A DNA stretch of 64,000 bases from Linnemannia hyalina. Its lineage: Eukaryota; Mortierellomycota; Mortierellomycetes; Mortierellales; Mortierellaceae. Every line of letters starts with the position of its first letter. The first letter of the stretch is position 1. The notes beneath the pieces were generated by a model. It saw nothing but the letters and a program-made list of their open reading frames with translations, was not told the origin of the DNA and ran no database searches. This document shows positions 35,802 to 46,822 of the stretch, one piece after another. Location of the stretch: positions 2,397,854 through 2,461,853 of the forward strand of contig JAHRHY010000007.1 of NCBI GenBank assembly GCA_019671135.1. The letters are read 5' to 3'. The translations under genes and the position numbers were made by a program.

Positions 35802-36296
35802 GCGGCCCCTTCATGTGCAGAGGATATAAAAAGGCATATAACAAATATCCAAAGCCCAAGGAACGGAGTGTTTACTTCCATAACTGACATATCTCTTCAT
35901 AGTGGGCAACAGAACACAGAATAAAATAGCAATAGACAGCACATGTTTTTTTAAAATGTAATCTCTCCCCTGTATTTCGCCCCAAAGATACAGTTGAGAG
36001 TACAAGTGCTTTAGATGATGACATACAAGAACTACTCTGGCGAATCTTGCAGTGAGGGTTACAGGTTAATAGTAGATGGACATATTCAAGAGTGTGGTGT
36101 GCGAAAAATAAGAAGACTTTGTTGTTTGGAGAATAGGTTGGTGTTTAGTAGGATAGTTGAACAAAAAATGTTACAATGGTTGTCTTATATGCTTGGTATC
36201 ATATATACATTCTCATCCCATAGTCGCTATGGATATTGTCGAGATCTACAGAGATGTAACAAACACCATATGATAACTTGGACCTGAAAGGCCTCC
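35802..36296 (+). repeat. A2, 495-base W terminal module (subtype 2)
   Basis: Subtype 2 has CATAGTCGCTATGG near the right end. It is inserted in C-b after TTA (35799-35801). It forms the left end of a W-a unit. Confidence 0.93.
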
Positions 36297-36769
36297 TAGG
36301 TGAATGTTTTAAAAAAATATGGGTAATGCAATAATGGTGAGGGTGCATGCATTGTGGAACGTCTCAGATGAAGTTATCGTGGTTTTTATAATGTCTGATG
36401 TAACATACTTTGTAGGAAGTTACGATTGTTATAATATTTGTTGATATGTGGCCTCCTATACAGATCGTTGGTAAACATGCCAATGGTGAAAAAATAAATG
36501 TCATAAAGAGTGCATGCATTGTAGAACATATTAGATATAGTTATTGTAATTTTCGTAATGTTAAATATAAGTAGATTGTGGATAAACACCACTGTGATCA
36601 AGAAAGAAATATTGTAAATTGTGCAAAGGATGGTGGAAGTTTTTAAAAAGATGGGTAATATATCTGGTGAATCTCATTGGAAGGGACGAGGATAATATTA
36701 CATGTGTATTCCATATATAAAAGCTTTATTTGTGCAAGTGGTATATCTACAGTTTTTAAAATTCTTGAT
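36297..36769. other. W-a 3' non-coding segment
   Basis: AT-rich, no gene. It contains TTTTTAAAA boxes at about 36640 and 36752 and an internal GGCCTCCTA (about 36449) that resembles an A-module right tip. The same segment lies at 54751-55223. Confidence 0.6.
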
Positions 36770-39030
36770 CTACTCTTCTGCGGTCTCAAATGTTACTTCA
36801 AGAGGCTTCTTTTCTTCCATCGTACTTTTCTCTTTGGCTTGAATACTATCTAATACACTTTGCACTATGGTTTTTCTGTTGTGAGATCCTTCTTTTGCGA
36901 ACTTACATAATATATCGGAATGTGGTTCGCGGGAACCAAACTTATCCATGTGCCATGTTTCGTAGTTGGAATAATCTTTCTCCAACAAACCTAGGTGAAA
37001 AATTAGTTCTTTTTCTTCTGCATTACCATCTGCCGAAACGTATTCCTCGCGGAGTTCTTCTTCGATAGCTGTTATTTTGCTATATACTTCTCCCATTGCC
37101 TTCAGAAAATCATGATGGTCTTTTGTAGTGTAAACACTTGAGGCATTCACATTTTCGCTTTCCATAGGTCCACCATCTTCTAGAGTTTTCTTAACATCCG
37201 ACTCTTGCACCTCATCATCTACTTTTTCTACAAGTTCATCTAAAGTTTCCTTAACATTCGACTCTTGCACCTCATCATCTACTTTTTCTACCGGTTCATC
37301 TTTCTCTGTCGACCTATCCTCAGACCATTGTGGCTTAAAGCCCATAGCAAAGATCTTTTCTTTTTCCTTTTGGTTAAGATTATCATAGTCGACATTCTCT
37401 GCACCAATGTGGTCATCAGTCACCAACCAACTACAATGTTTTGCTTGCGGATCTTGAGAATGTGCTTTCCATTTACAAGTACATTCTTGGAATACTCCAA
37501 TTGCTGCTTGTGAAACCTTTTCCATTTCATCTTGGATATATCTGTCGGTCCTTCCACTGGTAGTTCCTCTTCTACTTCGACCTCCTCGTTGAAAAGCATC
37601 TTTCTCTCTTCATCAGACATTTCTTGAAGTTTCATCTTGCTAAGCATGGAGCGTTCCAAGATATCCATCTCTGGAACATCACCACCGCCACGCAGATGAT
37701 CAAGCGTAAACAGGCCAACGTATGTATTCTTTCCACATAGCTTGACAATGTACTTAGCCTTCATCGTAAAGTTAGTTGCATACTCAAGCATGTCGTTATT
37801 AGGATGAACCATCCATCCTCCATCCTTTGCAAGTGGTATGTCTTTCTCTGATCTAATGTTACGGACCGTTGTGGCCAGTGCAAATGTGTGTTCATCTTTT
37901 TCATCCTTAGAAACATCTACATTAGAAGATGGCTCTGCATTTTTGGGCATCTCTGAATGCCTTTTCTTTCGAGAAATCTTCTTCTCATCATCCTTAGATG
38001 GCTTTTTATGAGATAGTTTTTCATCAGGGTTATCCTTAGAGGTATCATCTCCAGATTCTACATCAGGTCTGTTATTGGACTTGCCATCATCAGAGTCTTT
38101 ATCTTTAGAGGAATCATCGTCAGAGTCAGCATTATCAGACGTATCACCATCATCTGTATCATCGTCAGAATTCTCATCAGCAGAAGACTCTTCTATTTTT
38201 TCTACATCTGCTGAAGTTGCCTCTTGAAGACCCATCTTGGCCAATATGCGTGCCTCTTTCTCAGATATTTCTGGCGCAGGGAGATTCTTGCCCATGAGCT
38301 TAGGTGGACACAATGCAATGTAGAGATTCTTTTCCTTTAGCCTAATAATGTACTTGCCATTTACAGTAAAGCTTTTTGCATACAGGAAAGCTGGATTAGT
38401 TGCATAACGCGTCCATATACATGTATTAGCGAGTGGTACATTTTTCTTGGACGTTATGTCAACTACCTTTGGACTCAACGGAAAGGAGACGGCAATTATA
38501 TCTTCTTCATCATCATCATCGGACGGCTCTTCATCCGATGACTCCTGCTTGTTTTTCTTTCGCTTCTTTGGTTCTTCATCCTCGGAAGTCATATCAGCAT
38601 CTGAAGGCACAAACTCAGGAGTATGTGTCTTCTTGGTCATCTTGGAAGACTTGGTACGCTTGTTGGCAGGTGCCTTATTGTTACTGCTTTTCATATGACC
38701 TTTATGCTGCTCTCGATGACGTCCACAGTATGTTTCACCAAGTTTGGCTACACTACCACAATTAGCGCCCTTAATGGTTGTGCCTTGACACTTGCGCGCA
38801 GGATCGTGGACATAACAATGCATGCCTTCATCATCAACTTCCTTCATGCATTTGCGCTTGGACTTGGTGCACTTTTCTCCACAAAAGTAGTATCTCTCTA
38901 CTTCATCATCCTCATCAAGCGCCTTAAAGATCTTATTTGCATCTTTCTTGTTAAACTCCACTCCCTTCTTAGAGGAGAATGTCTCAAAGGCCTTGGTGAT
39001 GAGCTCGATTGTAAGCTGAACGTACTTCAT
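36770..39030 (-). pseudogene. C-a gene, copy 1, single-base frameshift
   Basis: It is nearly identical to the intact 753-aa C-a at 55224-57485. One G is missing near 37426 (CACCAACC where the intact copy has CACCAAGCC), which breaks the frame near residue 535. The Cys/His cluster and first two modules are intact upstream. It may be a true mutation or a sequencing error. For functional features see the intact copy. Confidence 0.85.
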
Positions 39031-39535
39031 GTTTTTGGATATGAACAATATGGATTGTACTTGTGGTATGGTGGGTGTGAATGAGTTTTCAGTTTATGTG
39101 TGGTAGATTGCAGCTGCTTAGTACACTGATATAAAGAATTGCAATAAAAGATGGTTGTATAGGTATGGATGGTTGTATAGATATGGAAAATTGTTGGTTG
39201 GTTACTTGATAAAGATTAAGCAAGAGGGAAGTGGACTCCTTTATTTATACTAGTTCATGGAACACTGCCACAATGGATATTAATAGCGCTTGCTTATTAG
39301 TACTGCTTGGCACTTAGTAACAAAAGAGTTTTAAAAAGGCATCTAATTGGTTAATAATGTAGTGTTCCTCGTATGACGTAGATCTTGCTTATTAAGACTG
39401 CTTGGCATTAAAGACGGGGTTTAAAAATGGTTAAGAATGTAGTATTATTTTATGACGTAGGTTTGTACATGTGTTTATCCTCTTTGTTAAATAAAAAGGA
39501 ATGCTGTAGAATAGCATAGAATAGCATCCGATCTA
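39031..39535 (-). promoter_or_regulatory. C gene leader and promoter region in W-a
   Basis: A TATAAATA-type box on the minus strand lies about 210 bases upstream of the C start. Repeats TACGTCATA and CCAAGCAGTNTTAATAAGCAAG occur here, as in the other W spacers. No gene is seen. Confidence 0.5.
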
Positions 39536-40030
39536 GCGGCCCCTTCATGTGCAGAGGATATAAAAAGGCATATAAAAAATATCCAAAGCCCAAGGAACGG
39601 AGTGTTTACTTCCATAACTGACATATCTCTTCATAGTGGGCAACAGAACACAGAATAAAATAGCAATAGACAGCACATGTTTTTTTAAAATGTAATCTCT
39701 CCCCTGTATTTCGCCCCAAAGATACAGTTGAGAGTACAAGTGCTTTAGATGATCACATACAAGAACTACTCTGGCGAATCTTGCAGTGAGGGTTACAGGT
39801 TAATAGTAGATGGACATATTCAAGAGTGTGGTGTGCGAAAAATAAGAAGACTTTGTTGTTTGGAGAATAGGTTGGTGTTTAGTAGGATAGTTGAACAAAA
39901 AATGTTACAATGGTTGTCTTATATGCTTGGTATCATATATACATTCTCATCCCATAGTCGCTATGGATATTGTCGAGATCTACAGAGATGTAACAAACAC
40001 CATATGATAACTTGGACCTGAAAGGCCTCC
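39536..40030 (+). repeat. A3, solo 495-base module (subtype 2)
   Basis: It is inserted in the C-D1 spacer with a perfect CTA duplication (39533-39535, 40031-40033). The empty site is seen at about 57985 (GATCTACTAC). This shows that A can exist as an isolated insertion. Confidence 0.95.
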
Positions 40031-40160
40031 CTACTACAATAATACCATGGCTTTTAATAATAGATACCGGTGCATATTAGCGTCTTGGCAGTTAATACCG
40101 TATCTTAAAGCTGACTAAATAGGCCATGTATGTCTATTCTTTTAAAAACCTGCAATAAGT

Positions 40161-41444
40161 CTACAGATTACCATTAACATCCATTTGTCGCTTCGTACCT
40201 CTAAGCTCAATGGAAAGGCCGGGTTGCATTATTACTGCTTGATCCATTGGTGTGTCCTCATCAACATTAACATCACCATGAAGTTTAATACCAAGAAATT
40301 TGCTCTGGAGTTCTGCCATGGTATTTCCATCCTCCACTAGCGCACCAACATCAACATATCCCATTGGTTGCTCAACGTCGTTCTCTGTCGTCGGATACTC
40401 GAAGCCTTCGCGAAGCCAAGCTGTATGAATTGGTTCTGCAGAAATCTTCAACAAAGCAACCATCTTTTTCATGTTTAAGAGTAATAAAGATAACTTCAAC
40501 TGCAAATTATATGTTTGTTTCTTATCCACCAACACAGGAGTACGATTGTTGTGTTTCTCAAATGTGGAACCAAGGTCTGCAAACAGAGATTCCATCTGCG
40601 AGCGGAAACTACCAAAGGTGGTATTGTATAACGCTTCTTCCTGTGTAAGTTCCTTGTTCTTCTGTTTACGGTATGGATGAGCGAAATTTTGGACTTTAAG
40701 AGTATCAGACTCATCTATAAGCCTCCTTAAGAACTGTGGATACCCTCCATCGAGAGCAATGCAATCCATCTCATGCACTCTCTTGTCCAACTTCATCGTT
40801 AGCAGCATTGTTCCATCAGCATTGTTCTTGCAAGATGCAGATTTGGAGACAAATAAAGCCATGCCATTACAATCCATTGCTACCTGTGTGCGTAATCCAG
40901 ACTTTTTCAGCTTGTAAGAGTACATATCAGCACTACTCTCACCTTTGTATGTTGCTCTTGTATCATGACCATCAAGATGCAATGTAACATGCTTAAATAA
41001 TGGAGGATTCTTTTCCTTTGCAGACAATAGGCGTATTTTAATTGTGGAGAACATTGTTGCAATACAGTTGGTGATGTACTTGTTGTGCAAAGTATATTCT
41101 TTCTTATAAAACACAGAGTGCATTGCATGAAAACTACTTTTTGGCATGTGTGGTTCCATTGCTTCCATAGACAGTCCTTTGACAAGATGATAGAGCATTA
41201 AAAGACCTTTCTCCACTTCTTTGTATGGACCAGGATACTTAACCTTTGGCCAGATGTCAACAAGAAAGAAGTACACTGGAATAGGACCAAGGCGTCGATT
41301 TAGGGTTTCTTTTATTTCTGGCATATACCCAATTTCCTTGCTTACAGTACGATGATTATTACGTGGTGTAATTGTTGGCCATCCAGCGTTGAGGAAAGTC
41401 CAATGGTCATCAAGCAGTTGTTTAAAGTGTTTTGTTAGATCCAT
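40161..41444 (-). CDS. D1 transposase, HARBI1/DDE_Tnp_4-like, copy 1
   Basis: The frame is open from 41534, but the ATG at 41444 (MDLTKHF) is preferred. It aligns with the D2 start, and the upstream extension runs through a TTTTTTAAAAA box. The protein is 427 aa. The DDE triad is D158 (TLHLDGHD), D232 (IALDGGYP) and E285 (FRSQMESLF), in the spacing and context of PIF/Harbinger nucleases. The N-terminal ~100 residues include LGPIPVYFFLVDIW and MPKSSFH. It would cut and join element ends in the nucleus. No helix-turn-helix is obvious, so DNA recognition may depend on a partner such as C. Confidence 0.85.
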   Translation of the reverse strand: MDLTKHFKQLLDDHWTFLNAGWPTITPRNNHRTVSKEIGYMPEIKETLNRRLGPIPVYFFLVDIWPKVKYPGPYKEVEKGLLMLYHLVKGLSMEAMEPHMPKSSFHAMHSVFYKKEYTLHNKYITNCIATMFSTIKIRLLSAKEKNPPLFKHVTLHLDGHDTRATYKGESSADMYSYKLKKSGLRTQVAMDCNGMALFVSKSASCKNNADGTMLLTMKLDKRVHEMDCIALDGGYPQFLRRLIDESDTLKVQNFAHPYRKQKNKELTQEEALYNTTFGSFRSQMESLFADLGSTFEKHNNRTPVLVDKKQTYNLQLKLSLLLLNMKKMVALLKISAEPIHTAWLREGFEYPTTENDVEQPMGYVDVGALVEDGNTMAELQSKFLGIKLHGDVNVDEDTPMDQAVIMQPGLSIELRGTKRQMDVNGNL

Positions 41445-41605
41445 AATAATATTTATGTATTGGATTGTCATGACGTTAACCAACAATAACAATTTTTTAA
41501 AAAGGCTTATACTTAACTGCATACACAACAGCATGTAGGATGGTATCTATTATACAGCAAGCACATAGTTGAGAATACAAATATATTTTTATATTTTTTT
41601 CGGTA

Positions 41606-42100
41606 GCGGCCCCTTCATGTGCAGAGGATATAAAAAGGCATATAACAAATATCCAAAGCCCAAGGAACGGAGTGTTTACTTCCATAACTGACATATCTCT
41701 TCATAGTGGGCAACAGAACACAGAATAAAATAGCAATAGACAGCACATGTTTTTTTAAAATGTAATCTCTCCCCTGTATTTCGCCCCAAAGATACAGTTG
41801 AGAGTACAAGTGCTTTAGATGATGACATACAAGAACTACTCTGGCGAATCTTGCAGTGAGGGTTACAGGTTAATAGTAGATGGACATATTCAAGAGTGTG
41901 GTGTGCGAAAAATAAGAAGACTTTGTTGTTTGGAGAATAGGTTGGTGTTTAGTAGGATAGTTAAACAAAAAATGTTACAATGGTTGTCTTATATGCTTGG
42001 TATCATATATACATTCTCCTCTAATGGACGCGGTGGATATCGTTAAGATCTGCAGAGATGGAACAAACACCATATGATAATTTGGACTTGAAAGGCCTCC
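41606..42100 (+). repeat. A4, 495-base module, subtype 2/1 chimera
   Basis: The left part (CGCCCCAAAG, GATGATGACAT, GAGTGTGG) is subtype 2. The right part (CTCTAATGGACGCGG, AATTTGGACTTG) is subtype 1. The switch lies between about 41905 and 42018. It is followed by TAA and R. Confidence 0.9.
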
Positions 42101-42595
42101 TAATGTCATTCGTAAATTTAGCAAAGTTGGAATTGTGGAAGTTGACAACATCTCTATTGCCTGGCCAAAGCGTGTTCATAACAGGTATAGTGCCCCACTT
42201 GCAGATATCTTCGAATATGATGAAGATACAGTAGACACAAATGTATTACATCTGAAAACTATTCATGTTTCGATGTATACTGCAGCCGACCGAATTCTAA
42301 CGCCCGATGAAGAGTATACCATTGTGGCGGCCGGTCTCAAAGAATTTCGTTCTGAACATCGTTGGCATTTTATTACAGCATGTGGCATAAAGGTGCGCGC
42401 AGGAAAATCGTTGGCAAAGATTTGGAGACCATGGCGTGTGGAGCATCTTCAAGGTCTACAGAGAATTGGTAGTGTGCAAGGTGTACCGTTGATGACATTT
42501 CGTGCAGTAAAAAAGGTTCGTATTCATGGCGAGGACGATATGAAGTGCGAGCGCGTTTGAGAGGTTTTTAAAAACTTTGGAAAGACTTTTTTTAA

Positions 42596-43876
42596 TTATA
42601 GACTGGTATTACCATCTTCGTGGTTTGACATTTCCTCGTCATCATCCTTATTTGACGTTTGTTCATCATCATCATCTGAAGCAACATCTATTCCTACAAA
42701 TTTCTCTTGCATTCTTTGTAACTCAAGACCATTTTCCAGTTTGTTTTGTACTGTAACGGTTTGTGTTAACTCTGGAACAAGTTGCCTTTCTCGTGGATAA
42801 TCTACTCCTTCTTCCATCCATCCACGATGATGTGGCAGCTCTTCGATGTCGACTGCTTTGACAAAGTTGCGAACATTTAGCAAGAGAAGACAAAGGCGGA
42901 GTGTAAGATTAAACTCCTTTTTAGATCCAACTCGAACAATCTCCTTGTTATTAAACTTGGCGAATGTTTTCATGAGATCACCAAAGACAGCCTCTGACGT
43001 AGATCGAAATCCACCAAATATAGCATTAAAGTTGGATTCCTCTTCGTGGAGTTGCTGTAGTCGTTTCTTACGAATGGGAAAACAGAAGTTACGCTCGTCC
43101 AACTTTTCTTTTTCCACAATATCGCCAATGTATTGTGTATATCCTCCATCGAGAGCAATACAGTCCATGTTGTTGATCTTCTTACCAATGCCCATCTCTT
43201 GTAACATTTTCCCATCGTTGTTATCACGACATGACGCTGATTTGGATACAAAGAGAACCATTCCATTGGCATCGATGGCCACTTGCGTTCTCAAACCCGA
43301 TTTCTTTAACTTATAAGAATACATTGCTGCTTTATCTTCCCCATATGTTGTTCGAGAGTCATGACCATCCAAGTAGAGAGTTACATGCTTGAACATTGGG
43401 GGATTTTTCCAATTGGCTGTTCGAATACGAATTTCCAGCGAAGAAAACATGGATGCAAAACAGCGTGTAATCTCCTTCTCAAACAATGCACGTTCCACCT
43501 TGACGAATGTACTGTATATCAAATGGAATGTGGACTTTGGCATATACTGTGCCATGGAATCCATAGTCTCTCCAGCGACGAAAAAGTACAAGAATGCAAT
43601 TCCTTTCTCAAGTGCGTTATATGGACCAGGGAAATAGTGTTTACTCCAGATGGTAGATAGAAAGAAAAACACTGGTATGGCTCCAAGTCTCTTCATCAAC
43701 ACCTTTTTCATATCCTGTATTCTTGCAATTGGTTTCAACTCTGAACGATGAAATGTCTTGACCTTTGGGCACATTGGCCACGGTTCATCAAGAAATCCCC
43801 ATTCGTTCTCCAACAGATTATCAAGCAGCCGTGCAAGTTTCTTTGGCGTAGGGTTTACGATGGTATCAGTCTCCAT
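42596..43876 (-). CDS. D2 transposase of U, HARBI1-like
   Basis: 426 aa from METDTIVNP (an upstream in-frame ATG at 43912 is possible). It is homologous to D1 across its length: LGAIPVFFFLSTIW, YMPKSTFH, FKHVTLYLDGHD, IALDGGYTQYI and FRSTSEAVFGDL give the D, D and E residues. The C-terminus is Asp/Glu-rich. The gene is convergent with R; the two stops are about 36 bases apart with a TTTTTAAAAA box between. It is intact and the likely transposase of U. Confidence 0.87.
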   Translation of the reverse strand: METDTIVNPTPKKLARLLDNLLENEWGFLDEPWPMCPKVKTFHRSELKPIARIQDMKKVLMKRLGAIPVFFFLSTIWSKHYFPGPYNALEKGIAFLYFFVAGETMDSMAQYMPKSTFHLIYSTFVKVERALFEKEITRCFASMFSSLEIRIRTANWKNPPMFKHVTLYLDGHDSRTTYGEDKAAMYSYKLKKSGLRTQVAIDANGMVLFVSKSASCRDNNDGKMLQEMGIGKKINNMDCIALDGGYTQYIGDIVEKEKLDERNFCFPIRKKRLQQLHEEESNFNAIFGGFRSTSEAVFGDLMKTFAKFNNKEIVRVGSKKEFNLTLRLCLLLLNVRNFVKAVDIEELPHHRGWMEEGVDYPRERQLVPELTQTVTVQNKLENGLELQRMQEKFVGIDVASDDDDEQTSNKDDDEEMSNHEDGNTSL

Positions 43877-43963
43877 AATGTCGTTTTCTGCAAAAATAGG
43901 GATTATACACACGTAATTATGTCAATTATTCCCTAGAATTCCCCAGATATGTCATATTAAGAA

Positions 43964-44295
43964 ATGGTGGGCATAGCTTAACAAAAGACGAGAAAACAGG
44001 TGTACTCCCTCGCCCAAAAAAAAGCGCACTCCCCCAATTCTATTCCTCGATTACCGATATGTAAAATATGTTTATGTTGATACTCTTTCCTTACGTTTTG
44101 CTCTTGTAATACTGCTAGATAACTATGTCCATTTGGATTCTTTTGCTTTTGTATATGTATTCTTTATAGATATATCTGTTGTCTTTTTAAAAACTCCTTC
44201 CATAATCGTCTGTACAAATTCTTGCAACTTCCATTGGTATTCCATAACATATTTAACTATTTCGACCCAAGACATTTCGACCCAAGACATTTCCC
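43964..44295 (-). repeat. U terminal inverted repeat (type I, with 15-base duplication)
   Basis: ATGGTGGGCATAGC to GACATTTCCC, 332 bases because TTTCGACCCAAGACA is duplicated near the tip. AAT follows (44296-44298). Confidence 0.87.
44123..44290 (-). CDS. S ORF in TIR, copy 2
   Basis: Same as copy 1 with an in-frame duplication giving MSWVEMSWVEIVKY. That the duplication is a multiple of three is compatible with coding but not proof. Confidence 0.35.
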   Translation of the reverse strand: MSWVEMSWVEIVKYVMEYQWKLQEFVQTIMEGVFKKTTDISIKNTYTKAKESKWT

Positions 44296-44606
44296 AATGC
44301 AAGATAAAGTCTTCCAAGGAGAGCTATCAGGCAAAAAAGAATGGTGGAAAGCATGTGAAATCTGGGAGATGTAAGAAAGATGAGGATGTGCAACAATCCG
44401 ATGATGATTTACAGTATGAGAATAAGAAGTTAAAGAAACGTGTCAGAAAATTAGAGAAAGAAATGGATAAGATGAACCAAATTATTTCCCAGCAGAAGAG
44501 GGAGATTTATATAATAAATGCCTTGATCAAAGGATTTGCCAGTGGTCTCATGGTAAATCAAGAGGAAGAATTAGATACAGCCAATGCTGTTGAGCTATCG
44601 GAATAA
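44296..44606 (+). pseudogene. Z gene 3' piece
   Basis: It starts AATGCAAGATAAAG and continues to the Z stop. It encodes the Lys-rich region and coiled coil (KKRVRKLEKEMDKMNQII). The matching 5' piece is at 32640-32724. A GGGAATTATTCCC palindrome lies just downstream. Confidence 0.9.
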
Positions 44607-44784
44607 ACTTTTAAAATGTGCAATATATATACCTTCCATAAGTAGTATTATGGGAATTATTCCCAGGAAATTCATGTACTGTCAACCAAGCTGGTACCAT
44701 TATCATCATGATGTATATGCATGAGATTCACCGGGGACACACGTATAAATGCTATATATGTTATATGAACGTAGGTGTTTTAAA

Positions 44785-45101
44785 ATGGTGGGCATAGCTT
44801 AACAAAAGACGAGAAAACAGGTGTACTCCCTCGCCCAAAAAAAAGCGCTCCAACCTTTTTGTCCTGCCCGATTACCGATATGTAAAATATGTTTATGTTG
44901 ATACTCTCTCCTTACGTTTTGCTCTTGTAATACTGCTAGATAACTATGTCCATTTGGATTCTTTTGCTTTTGTATATGTACTCTTTATAGATGTATTTGT
45001 TATCTTTTTAAAAACTCCTTCCATAATTGTCTGTACAAATTCTTGCAACCTCCATTGGTATTCCATAACATATTCATCTATTTCGACCCAAGACGATTCC
45101 C
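44785..45101 (-). repeat. U terminal inverted repeat (type II)
   Basis: 317 bases with the variant GCGCTCCAACC and tip GACGATTCCC. The S frame here lacks the tip ATG, so only an internal Met could start it. The right flank is the W C-D1 spacer. Confidence 0.87.
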
Positions 45102-46166
45102 AAAAGGAATGCTGTAGAATAGCATAGAATAGCATCCGATCTACTACAATAATACCATGGCTTTTAATAATAGATACTGGTGCATATTAGCGTCTTGGCA
45201 GTTAATACCGTATCTTAAAAGCTGACTAAATATGCCATGTATGTCTATTATTTTAAAAACCTGCAATAAGTCTACAGATTACCATTAACATCCATTTGTC
45301 GCTACGTACCTCTAAGCTCAATGGAAAGGCCGGGTTGCATTATTACTGCTTGATCCATTGGTGTGTCCTCATCAACATCAACATCACCATGAAGTTTAAT
45401 ACCAAGAAATTCGTTCTGGAGTTGTGCCATTGTATTTCCATCCTCCACTAGCGCACCAACATCAACATATCCCATTGGTTGCTCAACGTCGTTCTCTGTT
45501 GTCGGATACTCGAAGCCTTCGCGAAGCCAAGCTGTATGAATTGGTTCTGCAGAAATCTTCAACAAAGCAACCATCTTTTTCATGTTTAAGAGTAATAAAG
45601 ATAACTTCAACTGCAAATTATATGTTTGTTTCTTATCCACCAACACAGGAGTACGATTGTTGTGTTTCTCAAATGTGGAACCAAGGTCTGCAAACAGAGA
45701 TTCCATCTGCGAGCGGAAACTACCAAAGGTGGTATTGTATAACGCTTCTTCCTGTGTAAGTTCCTTATTTTTCTGTTTACGGTATGGATGAGCGAAATTT
45801 TGGATTCTAAGAGTGTCAGACTCATCTATAAGCCTCCTTAAGAACTGTGGATACCCCCCATCGAGAGCAATGCAATCCATCTCATGCACTCTCTTGTCCA
45901 ACTTCATCGTTAGCAGCATTGTTCCATCAGCATTGTTCTTGCAAGATGCAGATTTGGAGACAAATAAAGCCATGCCATTACAATCCATTGCTACCTGTGT
46001 GCGTAATCCAGACTTTTTCAGCTTGTAAGAGTACATATCAGCACTACTCTCACCTTTGTATGTTGCTCTTGTATCATGACCATCAAGATGCAATGTAACA
46101 TGCTTAAATAATGGAGGATTCTTTTCCTTTGCAGACAAAAGGCGTATTTTAATTGTGGAGAACATT

Positions 46167-46661
46167 GGAGGCCTTTCAAGTCCAAATTATCATATGGTGT
46201 TTGTTACATCTCTGCAGATCTTGACGATATCCACCGCGTCCATTAGAGGAGAGTGTATGTATGATACCAAGCATATAAGACAACCATTGTAACATTTTTT
46301 GTTTAACTATCCTACTAAACACCAACCTATTCTCCAAACAACAAAGTCTTCTTATTTTTCGCACACCAAACTCTTGAATATGTCCATCTACTATTAACCT
46401 GTAACCCTCACTGCAAGATTCGACAGAGTAGTTCTTGTATGTGACCATCTAAAGCACTTGTATTCTCAACTGTATCTTTGTCGTGAAATACAGGGGAGAG
46501 ATTACATTTTAAAAATTCTTGTGCTGTCTATTGCTATTTTATTCTGTGTTCTGTTGCCCACTATGAAGAGATATGCCAGTTATGGAAGTCAACACTCCGT
46601 TCCTTGGACTTTGGATATTTTTTATATGCCTTTTTATATCCTCTGCACATGAAGGGGCCGC
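46167..46661 (-). repeat. A5, 495-base module (subtype 1)
   Basis: 5' terminal module of W-b, reverse orientation, GGAGGCC...GGGGCCGC. D1 starts about 160 bases inside. Confidence 0.93.
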
Positions 46662-46822
46662 TACCGAATAAAATATAAAAATATATTTGTATTCTCAACT
46701 ATGTGCTTGCTGTATGATAGATACCATCCTACATGCTGTTGTGTATACAGTTAAGTATAAGCCTTTTTAAAAAATTGTTATTGTTGGTTAACGTCATGAC
46801 AATCCAATACATAAATATTATT

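Larger units (their letters stand above)
34486..42100 (-). mobile_element. W composite 1: nested W-b/W-a, inserted in R
   Basis: It is bounded by A1 (34486-34980) and A4 (41606-42100), with TAA on both sides (34483-34485, 42101-42103). Inside are a C-b 3' fragment, A2, C-a1, solo A3 and D1. W-a begins at A2, which sits inside the C-b gene after TTA. The remainder of C-b and the W-b copy of D1 are missing, and A4 is a chimera of A subtypes. This fits insertion of W-a in W-b followed by a deletion through the right-hand A copies. Confidence 0.85.
33239..42560 (+). pseudogene. R gene of U, split by a 7.6-kb W composite
   Basis: Coding parts are 33239-34485 and 42104-42560. Together (minus one TAA duplicate) they are 1,704 bases, exactly 568 codons. 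The protein is unrecognised. It has an N-terminal helical region, a middle part with HDIDFAYDCTRITTR, GHHCISW and NIRYKVYNKFVQILE, then KKHGYSRIELTFEG, and a basic C-terminal half. The D-x-D and Y-x-K...R-x-E pattern is vaguely like replication-initiator (Rep) folds, but I see no clear HUH motif. As the largest U protein, encoded convergently with the transposase D2, it may act in replication or target choice (inference). Confidence 0.75.
25994..45101. mobile_element. Nested pair of U elements (one inside the Z gene of the other), inverted and further interrupted
   Basis: The order is P(-), Z(+, split by gypsy 1), TIR ending 32639, ATT, Z 5' piece(-), P(+), R(+, split by a W unit), D2(-), TIR ending 44295, AAT, Z 3' piece(+), TIR ending 45101. 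The Z halves abut the TIRs with the same triplet (ATT at 32640-32642, AAT at 44296-44298). This equals a U inserted in the Z gene of another U, followed by inversion through the inverted P/Z copies. The right flank (AAAAGGAATGCTG) is the C-D1 spacer of a W element. Confidence 0.75.

Noticed and set aside
41445..41534. N-terminal extension of D1 (MLLCMQL...)
   Set aside because: It reads through the TTTTTTAAAAA box, is absent from D2, and the downstream ATG aligns with the D2 start.
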